A DNA stretch of 8,468 nt from Thermoanaerobaculales bacterium (GTDB lineage: Bacteria; Acidobacteriota; Thermoanaerobaculia; Thermoanaerobaculales; Sulfomarinibacteraceae). Positions 1 to 6,147 of this stretch are shown piece after piece (the first letter of the stretch is position 1; every line of letters begins with the position of its first letter). The stretch spans positions 1 through 8,468 of the forward strand of contig JALOKS010000096.1 of NCBI GenBank assembly GCA_025456385.1, in the 5' to 3' direction. The position numbers and the translations under genes were made by a program. Under the pieces are notes generated by a model. That model searched no databases. It was given only the letters and a program-made list of their open reading frames with translations, and had not been told where the DNA came from.

Positions 1-453
1 GCAGCTGCCGGCCGCGAGGCCGGCCCAGTCGCCGTGCTCGAGATCGAGGCAGGCCACAGCGGCGGTCGGCATGCGCAGCCGGCCGCCGCCCATCAGCAGG
101 CTGACCAGCTGCGACCAGGTCGGCTCGTGGCCGGTCACCAGCAGGCGCTCGACCCGCGGGTCGGTACCCCGCAGCACCTCGAGCACCCGCGCGGGTTCGC
201 TGGCGTAGAGCGCCGCGACCGGCACGATCCGCGAGCCCCAGCCTCCGGCCTTCGCAGCGCACTCGGCGGTACCGACGGCACGCACCGCGGTCGAGCTGAG
301 GATCAGCTCGGGCTCGACACCCGCACCGCTCAGAAAAGTCCCCATCCGCGCCGCCGCCGCGAGCCCGCGCGGCGCCAGCGGGCGGTCGTGGTCGGAGAGC
401 CCGGGCTCGCCCCACTCGGACTTGCCGTGCCGCATCACGAGCAGCGTTCTCAC
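1..453 (-). CDS. SixA-type histidine phosphatase, 3' end cut by window edge
   Basis: Histidine phosphatase (phosphoglycerate-mutase-like) of the short SixA branch; family members remove phosphate from phosphohistidine or small phosphoesters in the cytoplasm. The 151 visible codons begin MRTLLVMRHGKSEW, with the RHG catalytic motif at residues 8-10 (H9 the predicted nucleophile). A DxxRPLxxRG stretch follows at 21-30, then LSSTAVRA at 52-59 (R58 a phosphate-pocket arginine), and TGHEP at 107-111 supplies the second histidine, H109. SixA proteins are about 155-170 residues, so only a short tail is missing beyond position 1. I chose GTG 453-451 because GGAGG at 463-459 sits 5 nt upstream. A second GTG at 459-457 overlaps the TGA of the upstream gene but has no room for a ribosome site. 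Tight packing behind the ApaH-like gene implies cotranscription. The family is secure; the substrate cannot be read from sequence. Confidence 0.88.
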   Translation of the reverse strand, partial: MRTLLVMRHGKSEWGEPGLSDHDRPLAPRGLAAAARMGTFLSGAGVEPELILSSTAVRAVGTAECAAKAGGWGSRIVPVAALYASEPARVLEVLRGTDPRVERLLVTGHEPTWSQLVSLLMGGGRLRMPTAAVACLDLEHGDWAGLAAGSC

Positions 454-455
454 GC

Positions 456-1298
456 TCACCTCCCCTCGCGCGGGGTCTGCGGACCGTCCGCCGGCCCCTC
501 GGCCATCGCCTGCTGCACGACCGTGCCGTCGTGCAGCCGAAGCGCCGTCAGGCTGCCGCCGTAGACGCAACCGGAGTCGATGCAGGCCAGGTCGTGGTCC
601 CGGTGCAGGCCGAGCATCGCCCAGTGGCCGAAGAGCAGGGCGTAGCCCTGGCGCTTGACCGCCGAGCGCTCGAACCACGGCTGCCAGCCGGCCGGGGCCT
701 CCCGCGGAGCGCCGGTGTAGGCAAGCCGCGCCGAGCCGTCCGGCCCCACCATCCGCATTCGGGTGAAGACCGCCGCCGCCGAGGCCAGCAGATCGTCGCC
801 CTCGAGCCCCGAGTGCCACGATCCGCGGCGGTTCGCCGAGATCCGCGCCAGGAAATCCACCCAGCCGTCCCCGGCGAGACGCTCCGAGGCGGCGTTCGCC
901 AGCCGGCAGGTCAGCTCGATGCTCCAGTCCGGCATCAGGCCGGCGTGGACCAGCAGCCAGGGCCCGAAGTGGTGGACGAAGGGCCGGGTCCGCAGCCAGG
1001 CAACGAGATCGTCGCGGTCCGGCGCGGCCAGCACCGCGTCGAGGGTGTCCTCCTTCTTCCTCGTGGCGATGCCGGCCGCCCTGCCGAGGAGGTGGAGGTC
1101 GTGGTTCCCCAGCACGACCGTCAGCCGCTCGCGGTTGGCAAACGCCCAGCGCAGCACCTCGAGCGAGGACGGCCCGCGGTTGACGAGGTCGCCGACCAGC
1201 CACAGCTCGTCCCTCTCGCGGTCCCACGCGATGCGCTCGAGCAGCAGCGTCAAGGTCCGCCAGCAGCCGTGCACGTCACCGATCAACCAGGTCGTCAT
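456..1298 (-). CDS. apaH: Symmetrical bis(5'-nucleosyl)-tetraphosphatase (ApaH)
   Basis: Metal-dependent phosphoesterase that splits diadenosine tetraphosphate symmetrically into two ADP; a cytoplasmic alarmone and cap-metabolism enzyme. All calcineurin-type motifs are present: GDVHGC at residues 7-12 (D8, H10), GDLVNRGP at 36-43 (D37), GNHD at 64-67 (N65, H66), HAG at 118-120 and GHW at 224-226 (H225). The FTRMRMV segment near 178 and the C-terminal CIDSGCVYGGSLTALRL stretch are typical of ApaH rather than of generic serine/threonine phosphatases. The length, 280 residues, equals that of the classical enterobacterial protein. The ATG at 1298-1296 is followed at once by the first beta strand, so the start is well placed; its ribosome site is weak (AAGG very close). 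The stop lies 2 nt before the start of the SixA-type gene, which suggests translational coupling. The DUF6265 gene upstream on the same strand is 108 nt away. Confidence 0.93.
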   Translation of the reverse strand: MTTWLIGDVHGCWRTLTLLLERIAWDRERDELWLVGDLVNRGPSSLEVLRWAFANRERLTVVLGNHDLHLLGRAAGIATRKKEDTLDAVLAAPDRDDLVAWLRTRPFVHHFGPWLLVHAGLMPDWSIELTCRLANAASERLAGDGWVDFLARISANRRGSWHSGLEGDDLLASAAAVFTRMRMVGPDGSARLAYTGAPREAPAGWQPWFERSAVKRQGYALLFGHWAMLGLHRDHDLACIDSGCVYGGSLTALRLHDGTVVQQAMAEGPADGPQTPREGR

Positions 1299-1406
1299 GC
1301 CTTGCCTGTCTCCGTCTCCGTGCCCTCGTCGTCACCCGCGCCCGGAAGCGAGGTCCAGGGTCCTCCAGGAAGGTGTTCAGGAGGAGTTCGCGAGGTCGTT
1401 CGCGCC

Positions 1407-1883
1407 TCAGCTCTCGAGCCGCCACTCCCACTGCGCCGACCGCTGGCGGCCGTCGACCTCACCCTCGATGCGGGCGACCAGGGTATCGCCCTCCCGACGG
1501 TAGATGATCCGCTGCGGAAAGTCGTGCCCGGGGTTCTCGAAGACGGCCTCCATCGGTCCTGAGGCCACCAGGGGAAACTCGGTCACCGCACCGCCGCCCG
1601 GGCTCGCCAGGTAGACCGCGCCGTGCCCACGCACCTCGATGCGCAGGTACTCGAAGGCAGCCGGCCGGCCCGGCGGCAGGTCGCGGTGCAGGCCGAGCAT
1701 CAGGCCGCCCGCCGGCGCCAGCCACAGCTCCTCGGTGATCACGCCGTCGGCCGAGCCCCGCCAGTGGCCGGCGAGCCAGGCGAGCTCGTCGAGGGCGAGC
1801 TCCGGCGGCGCATCCTGGCTCCCGACGACGAAGGCGACCGACGCCACCATGCCCGCGACCACCACCAGTGCCGACGACCGCAT
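1407..1883 (-). CDS. Exported DUF6265 family protein
   Basis: A 158-residue protein of unknown function. Residues 1-23 are a hydrophobic signal peptide (MRSS, then a run of A/V/M). The mature part carries the hallmarks of DUF6265, a probably lipocalin-like beta-barrel family: LAWLAGHWRG at 34-43, a TEELW stretch at 50-54, FEYLRIE at 77-83, and the very characteristic FENPGHDFPQRIIYRR at 115-130 followed by LVARIEG. It is therefore expected in the periplasm or at the cell surface. The start ATG 1883-1881 was chosen because the signal peptide begins there and GGGAGG lies about 8 nt upstream; the frame stays open further upstream, but that stretch is the divergent control region and the antisense of the creatininase gene. 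A TACAAT hexamer lies 22 nt before the start. The family is recognised from its motifs; no substrate or partner is known to me. Confidence 0.82.
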   Translation of the reverse strand: MRSSALVVVAGMVASVAFVVGSQDAPPELALDELAWLAGHWRGSADGVITEELWLAPAGGLMLGLHRDLPPGRPAAFEYLRIEVRGHGAVYLASPGGGAVTEFPLVASGPMEAVFENPGHDFPQRIIYRREGDTLVARIEGEVDGRQRSAQWEWRLES

Positions 1884-1905
1884 GTCCGGCCCTCCCAACG
1901 TGGGG

Positions 1906-1911
1906 ATTGTA
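1906..1911 (-). promoter_or_regulatory. Probable -10 box of the DUF6265 gene
   Basis: TACAAT read on the minus strand, one base from the sigma-70 consensus, 22 nt before the ATG at 1883. No good -35 hexamer is seen at the usual distance. It overlaps the TGTAC arm of the palindrome at 1908-1920. Confidence 0.45.
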
Positions 1912-1920
1912 CGCGGTACA
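1908..1920. promoter_or_regulatory. Operator-like palindrome between divergent genes
   Basis: TGTACGCGGTACA is a perfect 5-bp inverted repeat around a GCG centre. It lies in the 57-bp gap between the divergently transcribed DUF6265 and creatininase genes and overlaps the -10-like hexamers of both (TACAAT on the minus strand, TACACT on the plus strand). A protein bound here would block both promoters. Equally, the symmetry may simply come from two back-to-back -10 boxes sharing TAC/GTA bases. No regulator gene is adjacent. Confidence 0.35.
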
Positions 1921-1922
1921 CT
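1917..1922 (+). promoter_or_regulatory. Probable -10 box of the creatininase-family gene
   Basis: TACACT, 18 nt before the ATG at 1941, giving a very short leader. No convincing -35 element lies 16-18 bp upstream. The same kind of hexamer occurs at a similar distance before three other genes in this window, which supports it. Confidence 0.42.
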
Positions 1923-1940
1923 GCCGGCCCGGAGGTGGTG

Positions 1941-2684
1941 ATGCGACTGCAGCTGATGTCCTGGCCCGAGGTGGAGGCGTATCTGCGACGCTCGAACGGC
2001 ATCATCGTGCCCATCGGTGCAACCGAGCAGCACGGGCCGGTCGGCCTCGTCGGCACCGACGCCATCTGCGCCGAGACCCTGGCGTGGGAGGCGGGCGAGC
2101 TGTCCGGCGCCGCGGTCGGCCCCACCCTCCCGGTCGGGATGTCCGAGCACCACATGCACTTCCCGGGCACCATCACCCTGCGCCCGACGACCCTGGCGGC
2201 AGTCGTGCGCGACGTCGCGCTAGCCCTCGCGCGCCACGGCTTCCGGCGCCTGCTCTTCGTCAACGGCCACGGGGGGAACACCGCCGCGATCAACACCGGC
2301 TTCTTCGAGGCCTACAGCGACGCCCCGCGGGCTGTGGCCGGCGGCGAGGAGCTCCGCTGCCTGTGCCTGGAGTGGTGGCACCTGCCGAGCGCCGCGCGCC
2401 TCAGCGCCGAGCTCTTCGGCGACCGCGACGGCGACCACGCCTCCGCCTCCGAGGTCTCGGTGGCCGCGGCCGCCTACCCCGACCACCTCAAGCACGCCGC
2501 CATGGCCGCCGAGCCCCCTCCCACCAGCCGGGTCTTCGGGCCCGCCGACTTCCGCCGCCGCTACCCCGAGGGCCGCATGGGCTCCCACCCCGAGCTCGCC
2601 ACCGTCGAGGCGGGCCGGGCCATCATCGCCGCCGTCGCCGCCGACATCGCCGAGGAGTACCGGCGGTTCCTCGGGGAGGCGTGA
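1941..2684 (+). CDS. Creatininase-family metal-dependent amidohydrolase
   Basis: A 247-residue cytoplasmic hydrolase of the creatininase family, which opens cyclic or linear amide bonds with a two-metal centre; members include creatininase, the formamide hydrolase ArfB and the mycofactocin peptidase MftE. Family motifs are PIGATEQHGPVG at 24-35 (metal ligands E29, H31), GTD at 38-40 (D40), the SEHHMHFPGTITL block at 68-80, LFVNGHGGN at 105-113 (H110) and GDHASASEVS at 164-173 (E171 the expected last ligand). MGSHPELAT at 213-221 matches the usual substrate-pocket end. The start ATG is 5 nt behind GGAGG (1931-1935); in-frame GTGs at 1935 and 1938 are too close to that site. It is transcribed alone, divergent from the DUF6265 gene and followed by repeats. 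With NGHGGN rather than the creatininase-type sequence there, creatinine is not a likely substrate, and the true one cannot be told. Confidence 0.87.
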   Translation: MRLQLMSWPEVEAYLRRSNGIIVPIGATEQHGPVGLVGTDAICAETLAWEAGELSGAAVGPTLPVGMSEHHMHFPGTITLRPTTLAAVVRDVALALARHGFRRLLFVNGHGGNTAAINTGFFEAYSDAPRAVAGGEELRCLCLEWWHLPSAARLSAELFGDRDGDHASASEVSVAAAAYPDHLKHAAMAAEPPPTSRVFGPADFRRRYPEGRMGSHPELATVEAGRAIIAAVAADIAEEYRRFLGEA

Positions 2685-2691
2685 GGGGGAG

Positions 2692-2735
2692 GTCGGATTT
2701 CGGAGTTCGGAATTCGGAATTCGGAATTCGGAATT
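2692..2735. repeat. Tandem heptamer repeat TTCGGAA
   Basis: Four exact head-to-tail copies of TTCGGAA (2706-2733), preceded by one variant TTCGGAG (2699-2705) and a decayed copy GTCGGAT (2692-2698), followed by a partial TT. Each exact junction creates GAATTC. It begins 7 nt after the creatininase stop codon. Its A+T content is far above that of the surroundings. Similar GAATTCGGAATTC-type strings are, from memory, common between genes in environmental bacteria. Confidence 0.9.
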
Positions 2736-2773
2736 GCCAACAGACCTTCCAGAGCTGAACCGCGCCCCCCGGC

Positions 2774-2928
2774 GTCATCCTGAGCGAGGCGACCGCAGGT
2801 CGCCGAGTCGAAGGACCCCGTGAAGTCCCCGGAGAGTGTCCCGTGCTCGGTTCGACGCTCCGAGCTTCACGGGGTCCCTCGACTCGCTCCGGCGCCGCTT
2901 CGCGTCGCCTCCGCTCGCTCGGGATGAC
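2774..2928. repeat. Long imperfect inverted repeat, GTCATCC...GGATGAC type
   Basis: The left arm, 2774-2825, starts GTCATCCTGAGCGAG and ends GGACCCCGTGAAG. The right arm, 2865-2928, is its reverse complement, starting CTTCACGGGGTCC and ending CTCGGGATGAC. The inner 13 bp (2813-2825 with 2865-2877) pair perfectly, and the outer GTCATCC/GGATGAC ends also match. The right arm carries an extra 10-12 bp in the middle. The loop of 39 nt (2826-2864) has no coding content. The folded RNA could end transcription from the creatininase gene, though it has no U-tract. It resembles dispersed non-coding intergenic repeats seen in many environmental genomes; no transposase is nearby. Confidence 0.8.
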
Positions 2929-3039
2929 GGGCTAAGGGTCCGGCGATCCGCTCGCTCGGGATGACGGGGTCAGGGTCGGCGATCCTCCCGCTCGGGATGA
3001 CGGGCTAAGGGTCCGGCGACCCGCTCGCTCGGAATGACG
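2911..3039. repeat. Tandem array of 36-37 bp units
   Basis: Three full units (2911-2947, 2948-2983, 2984-3020) and a partial fourth (3021-3039). Each unit starts CCGCTCGCTCGGGATGACG (the third has CCTCCCGCTC, the fourth GGAATGACG) and continues with a GGTCCGGCGA-like tail in the full copies. The first copy is the right end of the inverted repeat at 2774-2928, so the array looks like repeated duplication of that end. There are no unique spacers, so it is not a CRISPR array. It contains no credible gene. Confidence 0.85.
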
Positions 3040-3124
3040 CGGAAAGCGACCGCAACGGGTCAAGATCCCCCACCCCTCGGAAGCTCGCCGCGCGCGGCGC
3101 GCGACGAGTTGCCGGGAGTAGCGG

Positions 3125-3130
3125 TACAAT
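3125..3130 (+). promoter_or_regulatory. Probable -10 box of the aminotransferase gene
   Basis: TACAAT in the context GCGGTACAATCC, 21 nt before the GTG start at 3152. A TTGCCG at 3109-3114 is too close (10 bp) to be a normal -35 element. Confidence 0.45.
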
Positions 3131-3151
3131 CCTCCGGCCCTGGAGGTCGAC

Positions 3152-4381
3152 GTGGAGTCCCTGTTCCGTTTTTCCGCGCTCGCCGAGAAGATGCACCCGT
3201 CGCCGATCCGCGAGCTCTTCCGCATCAGCCAGCAGCCGGGGATGATCTCCTTCGCCGGCGGCCTGCCCGATCCCGACACCTTCCCGGTCGCGGCCTTCGC
3301 CGCCTGCGCCGACATCCTGTCGCGCGACGGCCGCACGGTGCTGCAGTACGGCGCCTCCGAGGGCTACCCGCCGCTGCGCGAGGCGATCCTCGACATGATG
3401 CTCGGGCGGCTCGGCTACCGGCCCGCCGCCGGCGAGCTGCTCATCACCTCGGGCTCGCAGCAGGCCGTCGACCTGATGGCCCGCGCCCTCCTCGACCCCG
3501 GCGACGTGGTCGTGCTCGAGGCGCCGACCTACCCCGGCACCCTGCACTGCCTGCGCAACGCCGGCGCCCGCTTCGCGCTGGTGCCCGCCGACGGCGACGG
3601 CATGCAGGTCGAGCTCCTGCCCGAGGTGGTGGCGCGCGCCGAGGAGGCGACCGGCCGCCGCCCCAAGCTCATCTACACCGTGCCCGACTTCTCCAACCCC
3701 TCAGGCGCCTGCATGGGCCTCGAGCGCCGCCGGCGCCTGGTCGAGCTCGCGCGCGAGCTCGGGATCCCGATCTTCGAGGACGACCCCTACGGCCGCCTGC
3801 GCTACGCCGGCGAGCACCTGCCGAGCCTCAAGGCCCTGGTCGGCGACGCGCCGCAGGTCATCTACGCCTCGTCCTTCTCCAAGGTGCTGGCGCCGGGGGT
3901 GCGCGTCGCGTGGACCGTGGCCGCGCCCGAGCTCATCCGCTCGATGGTGCTGATGCGCCAGGGCGAGGACCTCTGCACCTCGACCGTCACCCAGGCCCTG
4001 GTCGCCGAGTACTGCGTCCGCGGCCTCCTCGAGGAGCACCTCGGCCTGATCGTCGCCACCTACGCGCGCAAGAGCCGCGCCATGCAGGCCGCCCTCGAGC
4101 GCCACCTGCCGCCGGGGGCGGCGCGCTGGCACCGGCCGCAGGGCGGCTTCTTCTTCTGGCTCGAGCTCGCGTCCGGCTCGAGCCGCGAGCTCTTCGAGCG
4201 CGCGGTCGCGGCGGGGGTGGCCTTCGTCCCCGGGCGGGCCTTCTACCCCGGCGCCGCCGAGCAGGTCGGCGGGACCCTCTCCGGCGATCACTTCGCCCGC
4301 CTCTGCTTCACCTTCGCCGACGAGACCGCCATCGACGAGGGCTGCCGCCGGCTCGGAGGGGTCCTCGGCGGAGCGGCCTGA
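3152..4381 (+). CDS. PLP-dependent aminotransferase, LysN/2-aminoadipate type
   Basis: A cytoplasmic fold-type I (class I/II) aminotransferase of 409 residues, the normal length for the LysN/AAT-II group that moves amino groups between 2-aminoadipate, branched-chain or aromatic amino acids and 2-oxoglutarate. Visible in order: FAGGLPDP at 34-41, QYGASEGYPPLRE at 65-77, ITSGSQQAVDL at 98-108, EAPTYPG at 123-129, DFSNPSG at 179-185 (N182), EDDPYGRLRY at 209-218 (D210 and Y213 for the cofactor), SSFSKVLAPGVR at 240-251 (K244 the Schiff-base lysine) and RLCFTFAD at 383-390 (R383 binds the substrate carboxylate). There is no N-terminal helix-turn-helix domain, so it is not a MocR/PdxR regulator. 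The GTG start is 5 nt behind GGAGG (3142-3146). It has its own promoter and a hairpin behind it, so it appears monocistronic. Its exact amino acid is uncertain. Confidence 0.9.
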   Translation: MESLFRFSALAEKMHPSPIRELFRISQQPGMISFAGGLPDPDTFPVAAFAACADILSRDGRTVLQYGASEGYPPLREAILDMMLGRLGYRPAAGELLITSGSQQAVDLMARALLDPGDVVVLEAPTYPGTLHCLRNAGARFALVPADGDGMQVELLPEVVARAEEATGRRPKLIYTVPDFSNPSGACMGLERRRRLVELARELGIPIFEDDPYGRLRYAGEHLPSLKALVGDAPQVIYASSFSKVLAPGVRVAWTVAAPELIRSMVLMRQGEDLCTSTVTQALVAEYCVRGLLEEHLGLIVATYARKSRAMQAALERHLPPGAARWHRPQGGFFFWLELASGSSRELFERAVAAGVAFVPGRAFYPGAAEQVGGTLSGDHFARLCFTFADETAIDEGCRRLGGVLGGAA

Positions 4382-4388
4382 GCCGACT

Positions 4389-4435
4389 GCGGCGGGCCCC
4401 GTCGAGCGCTCCGGGCCGGCCCCTCGACGCGCCGC
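4389..4435 (+). terminator. Hairpin after the aminotransferase gene, possible terminator
   Basis: Starting 7 nt after the stop codon, GCGGCG (4389-4394) pairs with CGCCGC (4430-4435) and CGTCGAG (4400-4406) pairs perfectly with CTCGACG (4423-4429), with a 5-nt bulge on the left side and a further GGCC-GGCC fold in the loop. The stem is very stable. There is no following T-run (GAAAGCC follows), so intrinsic termination is only inferred from its place between two units. Confidence 0.45.
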
Positions 4436-4446
4436 GAAAGCCGGGC

Positions 4447-4452
4447 TACAGT
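4447..4452 (+). promoter_or_regulatory. Probable -10 box of the carotenoid operon
   Basis: TACAGT in the context GGCTACAGTGGCGG, 23 nt before the ATG at 4476 and just downstream of the hairpin at 4389-4435. It is the only promoter-like site seen ahead of the four-gene unit. No clear -35 element or operator is present. Confidence 0.4.
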
Positions 4453-4475
4453 GGCGGGGCAGCAGGAGTCGTCGC

Positions 4476-4973
4476 ATGCCCGCCTTGCTCGTCGCCGCCC
4501 TGATCCTGGCCAGCACCGCCGCCGCGACCGCCGGAGACCTCGGCGCGCTGTCCGGGCTCCGCCTCCGTGACCAGTACGGGGCCGGGGACAGCCTCGCGGC
4601 CCACCGCGGCCGGGTGGTCGTGGTGATGGTGGTCGACGCCGAGCGGCTGCGGGGCCTCAAGGCCTGGGAGCGGGACCTGCGCGAGCGCGTCGACGGCTTC
4701 GAGGTGCTGCGCATCGCCGAGGTGCCGCTCGAGCCGCCGACGAGCTACGAGCTCGTGGCGGCGAAGCTCGCCGAGCAGGTCCCCGAGGGAGTCTCGGTGC
4801 TGATCGACCTCGAGCGGCGCTGGGCGGCAGAGCTCGGGCTCGACGCCAGCCGCCCGACCCTGCTGCTCATCGACCGTGAGGGGCGCCTCGCGGCGACCGC
4901 CGCCGGCCGGCACGAGCCCGCTCTCGCGGCCGAGGTCGCCGCCCGCCTGGCGGAGCTGGTAGGCGCAACGTGA
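4476..4973 (+). CDS. Exported thioredoxin-fold protein lacking all cysteines
   Basis: A 165-residue protein with a signal peptide (1-19, cleavage likely after ATA) and a TlpA/AhpC-like thioredoxin fold. The LRLRDQYG lead strand is at 28-35 and RGRVVVVMVVDAERLRG at 44-60. SVLIDLERRWAAELGLDASRPTLLLIDREGRL at 107-138 contains the usual partner strand and the cis-proline position (P127); I quote it here in two parts, SVLIDLERRWAAELGL and DASRPTLLLIDREGRL. At the spot where TlpA proteins have WCxxC, this one has VDAERLRG, and the whole protein has no cysteine, so it cannot do thiol redox chemistry. AGGAG (4464-4468) is 7 nt before the ATG. Its TGA overlaps the GTG of crtY (GTGA), so it is translationally coupled to carotenoid synthesis. 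It may have a structural, binding or chaperone role; this is inference. The signal peptide lacks the usual N-terminal positive charge. Confidence 0.72.
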   Translation: MPALLVAALILASTAAATAGDLGALSGLRLRDQYGAGDSLAAHRGRVVVVMVVDAERLRGLKAWERDLRERVDGFEVLRIAEVPLEPPTSYELVAAKLAEQVPEGVSVLIDLERRWAAELGLDASRPTLLLIDREGRLAATAAGRHEPALAAEVAARLAELVGAT

Positions 4974-6147
4974 AGGTCGACCTCGCGCTGGTCGGCGGCG
5001 GCCTCGCCAACTGCCTGATCGCCCTCCGCCTGCGCCAGCTGCGGCCGGAGCTCGAGCTCCTCGTCGTCGAGCGCGGGCCCCGCCTCGGCGGCAACCACAC
5101 CTGGTCCTACCACGACAGCGACCTGACGGCGGCGCAGCGCGCCTGGCTGCGGCCCCTTGTCGCGCACAGCTGGCCGTGCCACGAGCTGCGCTTCCCGCGC
5201 CGGGTCCGGGTCATGGAGGCTGGCTACAACAGCGTCAGCTCGCGGCGCCTGCACGAGGTCGTCGGCGAGGCCCTCGCCGACCGCGCGCTGCTCGGCCGCG
5301 AGGTCGCCGAGCTCGCACCCGACCGGGTGCGGCTCGCCGGCGGCACCGTGATCGAGGCCGGAGCCGTGATCGACGGCCGCGGCGACCCCGGCGGCCGCCA
5401 CCTCGAGCTCGGCTTCCAGAAGTTCCTCGGCCTCTTCCTGCGCCTCGAGCACGGGCACGGCCTCGCGGCGCCGATCCTGATGGACGCCACCGTCGGGCAG
5501 GTCGACGGCTACCGCTTCGTCTACACTCTGCCGCTCGCCGCCGACGAGCTCCTCGTCGAGGACACCTCCTACAGCGACGGGCCCGAGCTCGATCGCGAGC
5601 GGCTCCGCGGGAGTGTCCGCGGCTACGTCCGCGAGCGGGGCTGGGGGGTCGCCGAGGTCGCGGGCGAGGAGGAGGGGGTGCTGCCGATCGTCCTCGGCGG
5701 CGACATCCAGGGCCTGTGGGCCGCGGGCCCTGCCGGGGTCGCGCGCAGCGGCATGCGGGCGGCGCTGTTCCACCCCACCACCGGCTACTCCCTGGCCGAG
5801 GCGGTGCGCCTCGCCGACGCGATCGCCGCCGAGCGCGTGCTCGGCGCCGAGACCCTCTTCGAGCTGACCCGGCGGCGGTCGCTCGAGCTGTGGCGCGACA
5901 ATTCCTTCTTCCGGCTCCTCAACCGGATGCTCTTCCGGGCCGCGGCGCCAGAGCGCCGCTACCTGATCTTCGAGCGCTTCTACGGCCTGCCCGAGAGCCT
6001 CATCCACCGCTTCTACGCCGGGCGACTGCGGTGGACCGACAAGCTGCGGCTGCTCAGCGGCAGGCCGCCGGTGCCCCTGCGGCGGGCGCTCGCCTGCCTC
6101 GGGGAGCGCCGCCCGGCCGCGACCGGAGCGACGACAAGGGAGGCAGC

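Noticed and set aside
1361..1385. TCCTCC...GGAGGA hairpin between the DUF6265 and apaH genes as a terminator
   Set aside because: Only a 6-bp stem with a 13-nt loop and no T-run on either strand; too weak to call.
1884..2159. Longer N terminus for the DUF6265 protein
   Set aside because: The frame is open back to 2159, but that stretch crosses the promoter region and is antisense to the creatininase gene. The signal peptide and ribosome site both point to the ATG at 1883.
2685..2758. Possible coding tail reading SDFGVRNSEFGIRN
   Set aside because: It is just the translation of the TTCGGAA repeat in a frame that overlaps the creatininase gene out of frame. Such strings are a known kind of spurious annotation.
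2911..3039. Possible CRISPR array
   Set aside because: The units are contiguous and nearly identical over their whole length; there are no unique spacers and no cas genes.
2932..3547. Two overlapping minus-strand open frames across the repeat region
   Set aside because: Their ends translate the 36-37 bp repeat (SSRAGGSP-like strings) and the rest is antisense to the aminotransferase; no ribosome site or domain supports them.
3152..4381. MocR/PdxR-type transcription regulator
   Set aside because: The aminotransferase fold begins at residue 1 with no GntR-type helix-turn-helix domain before it.
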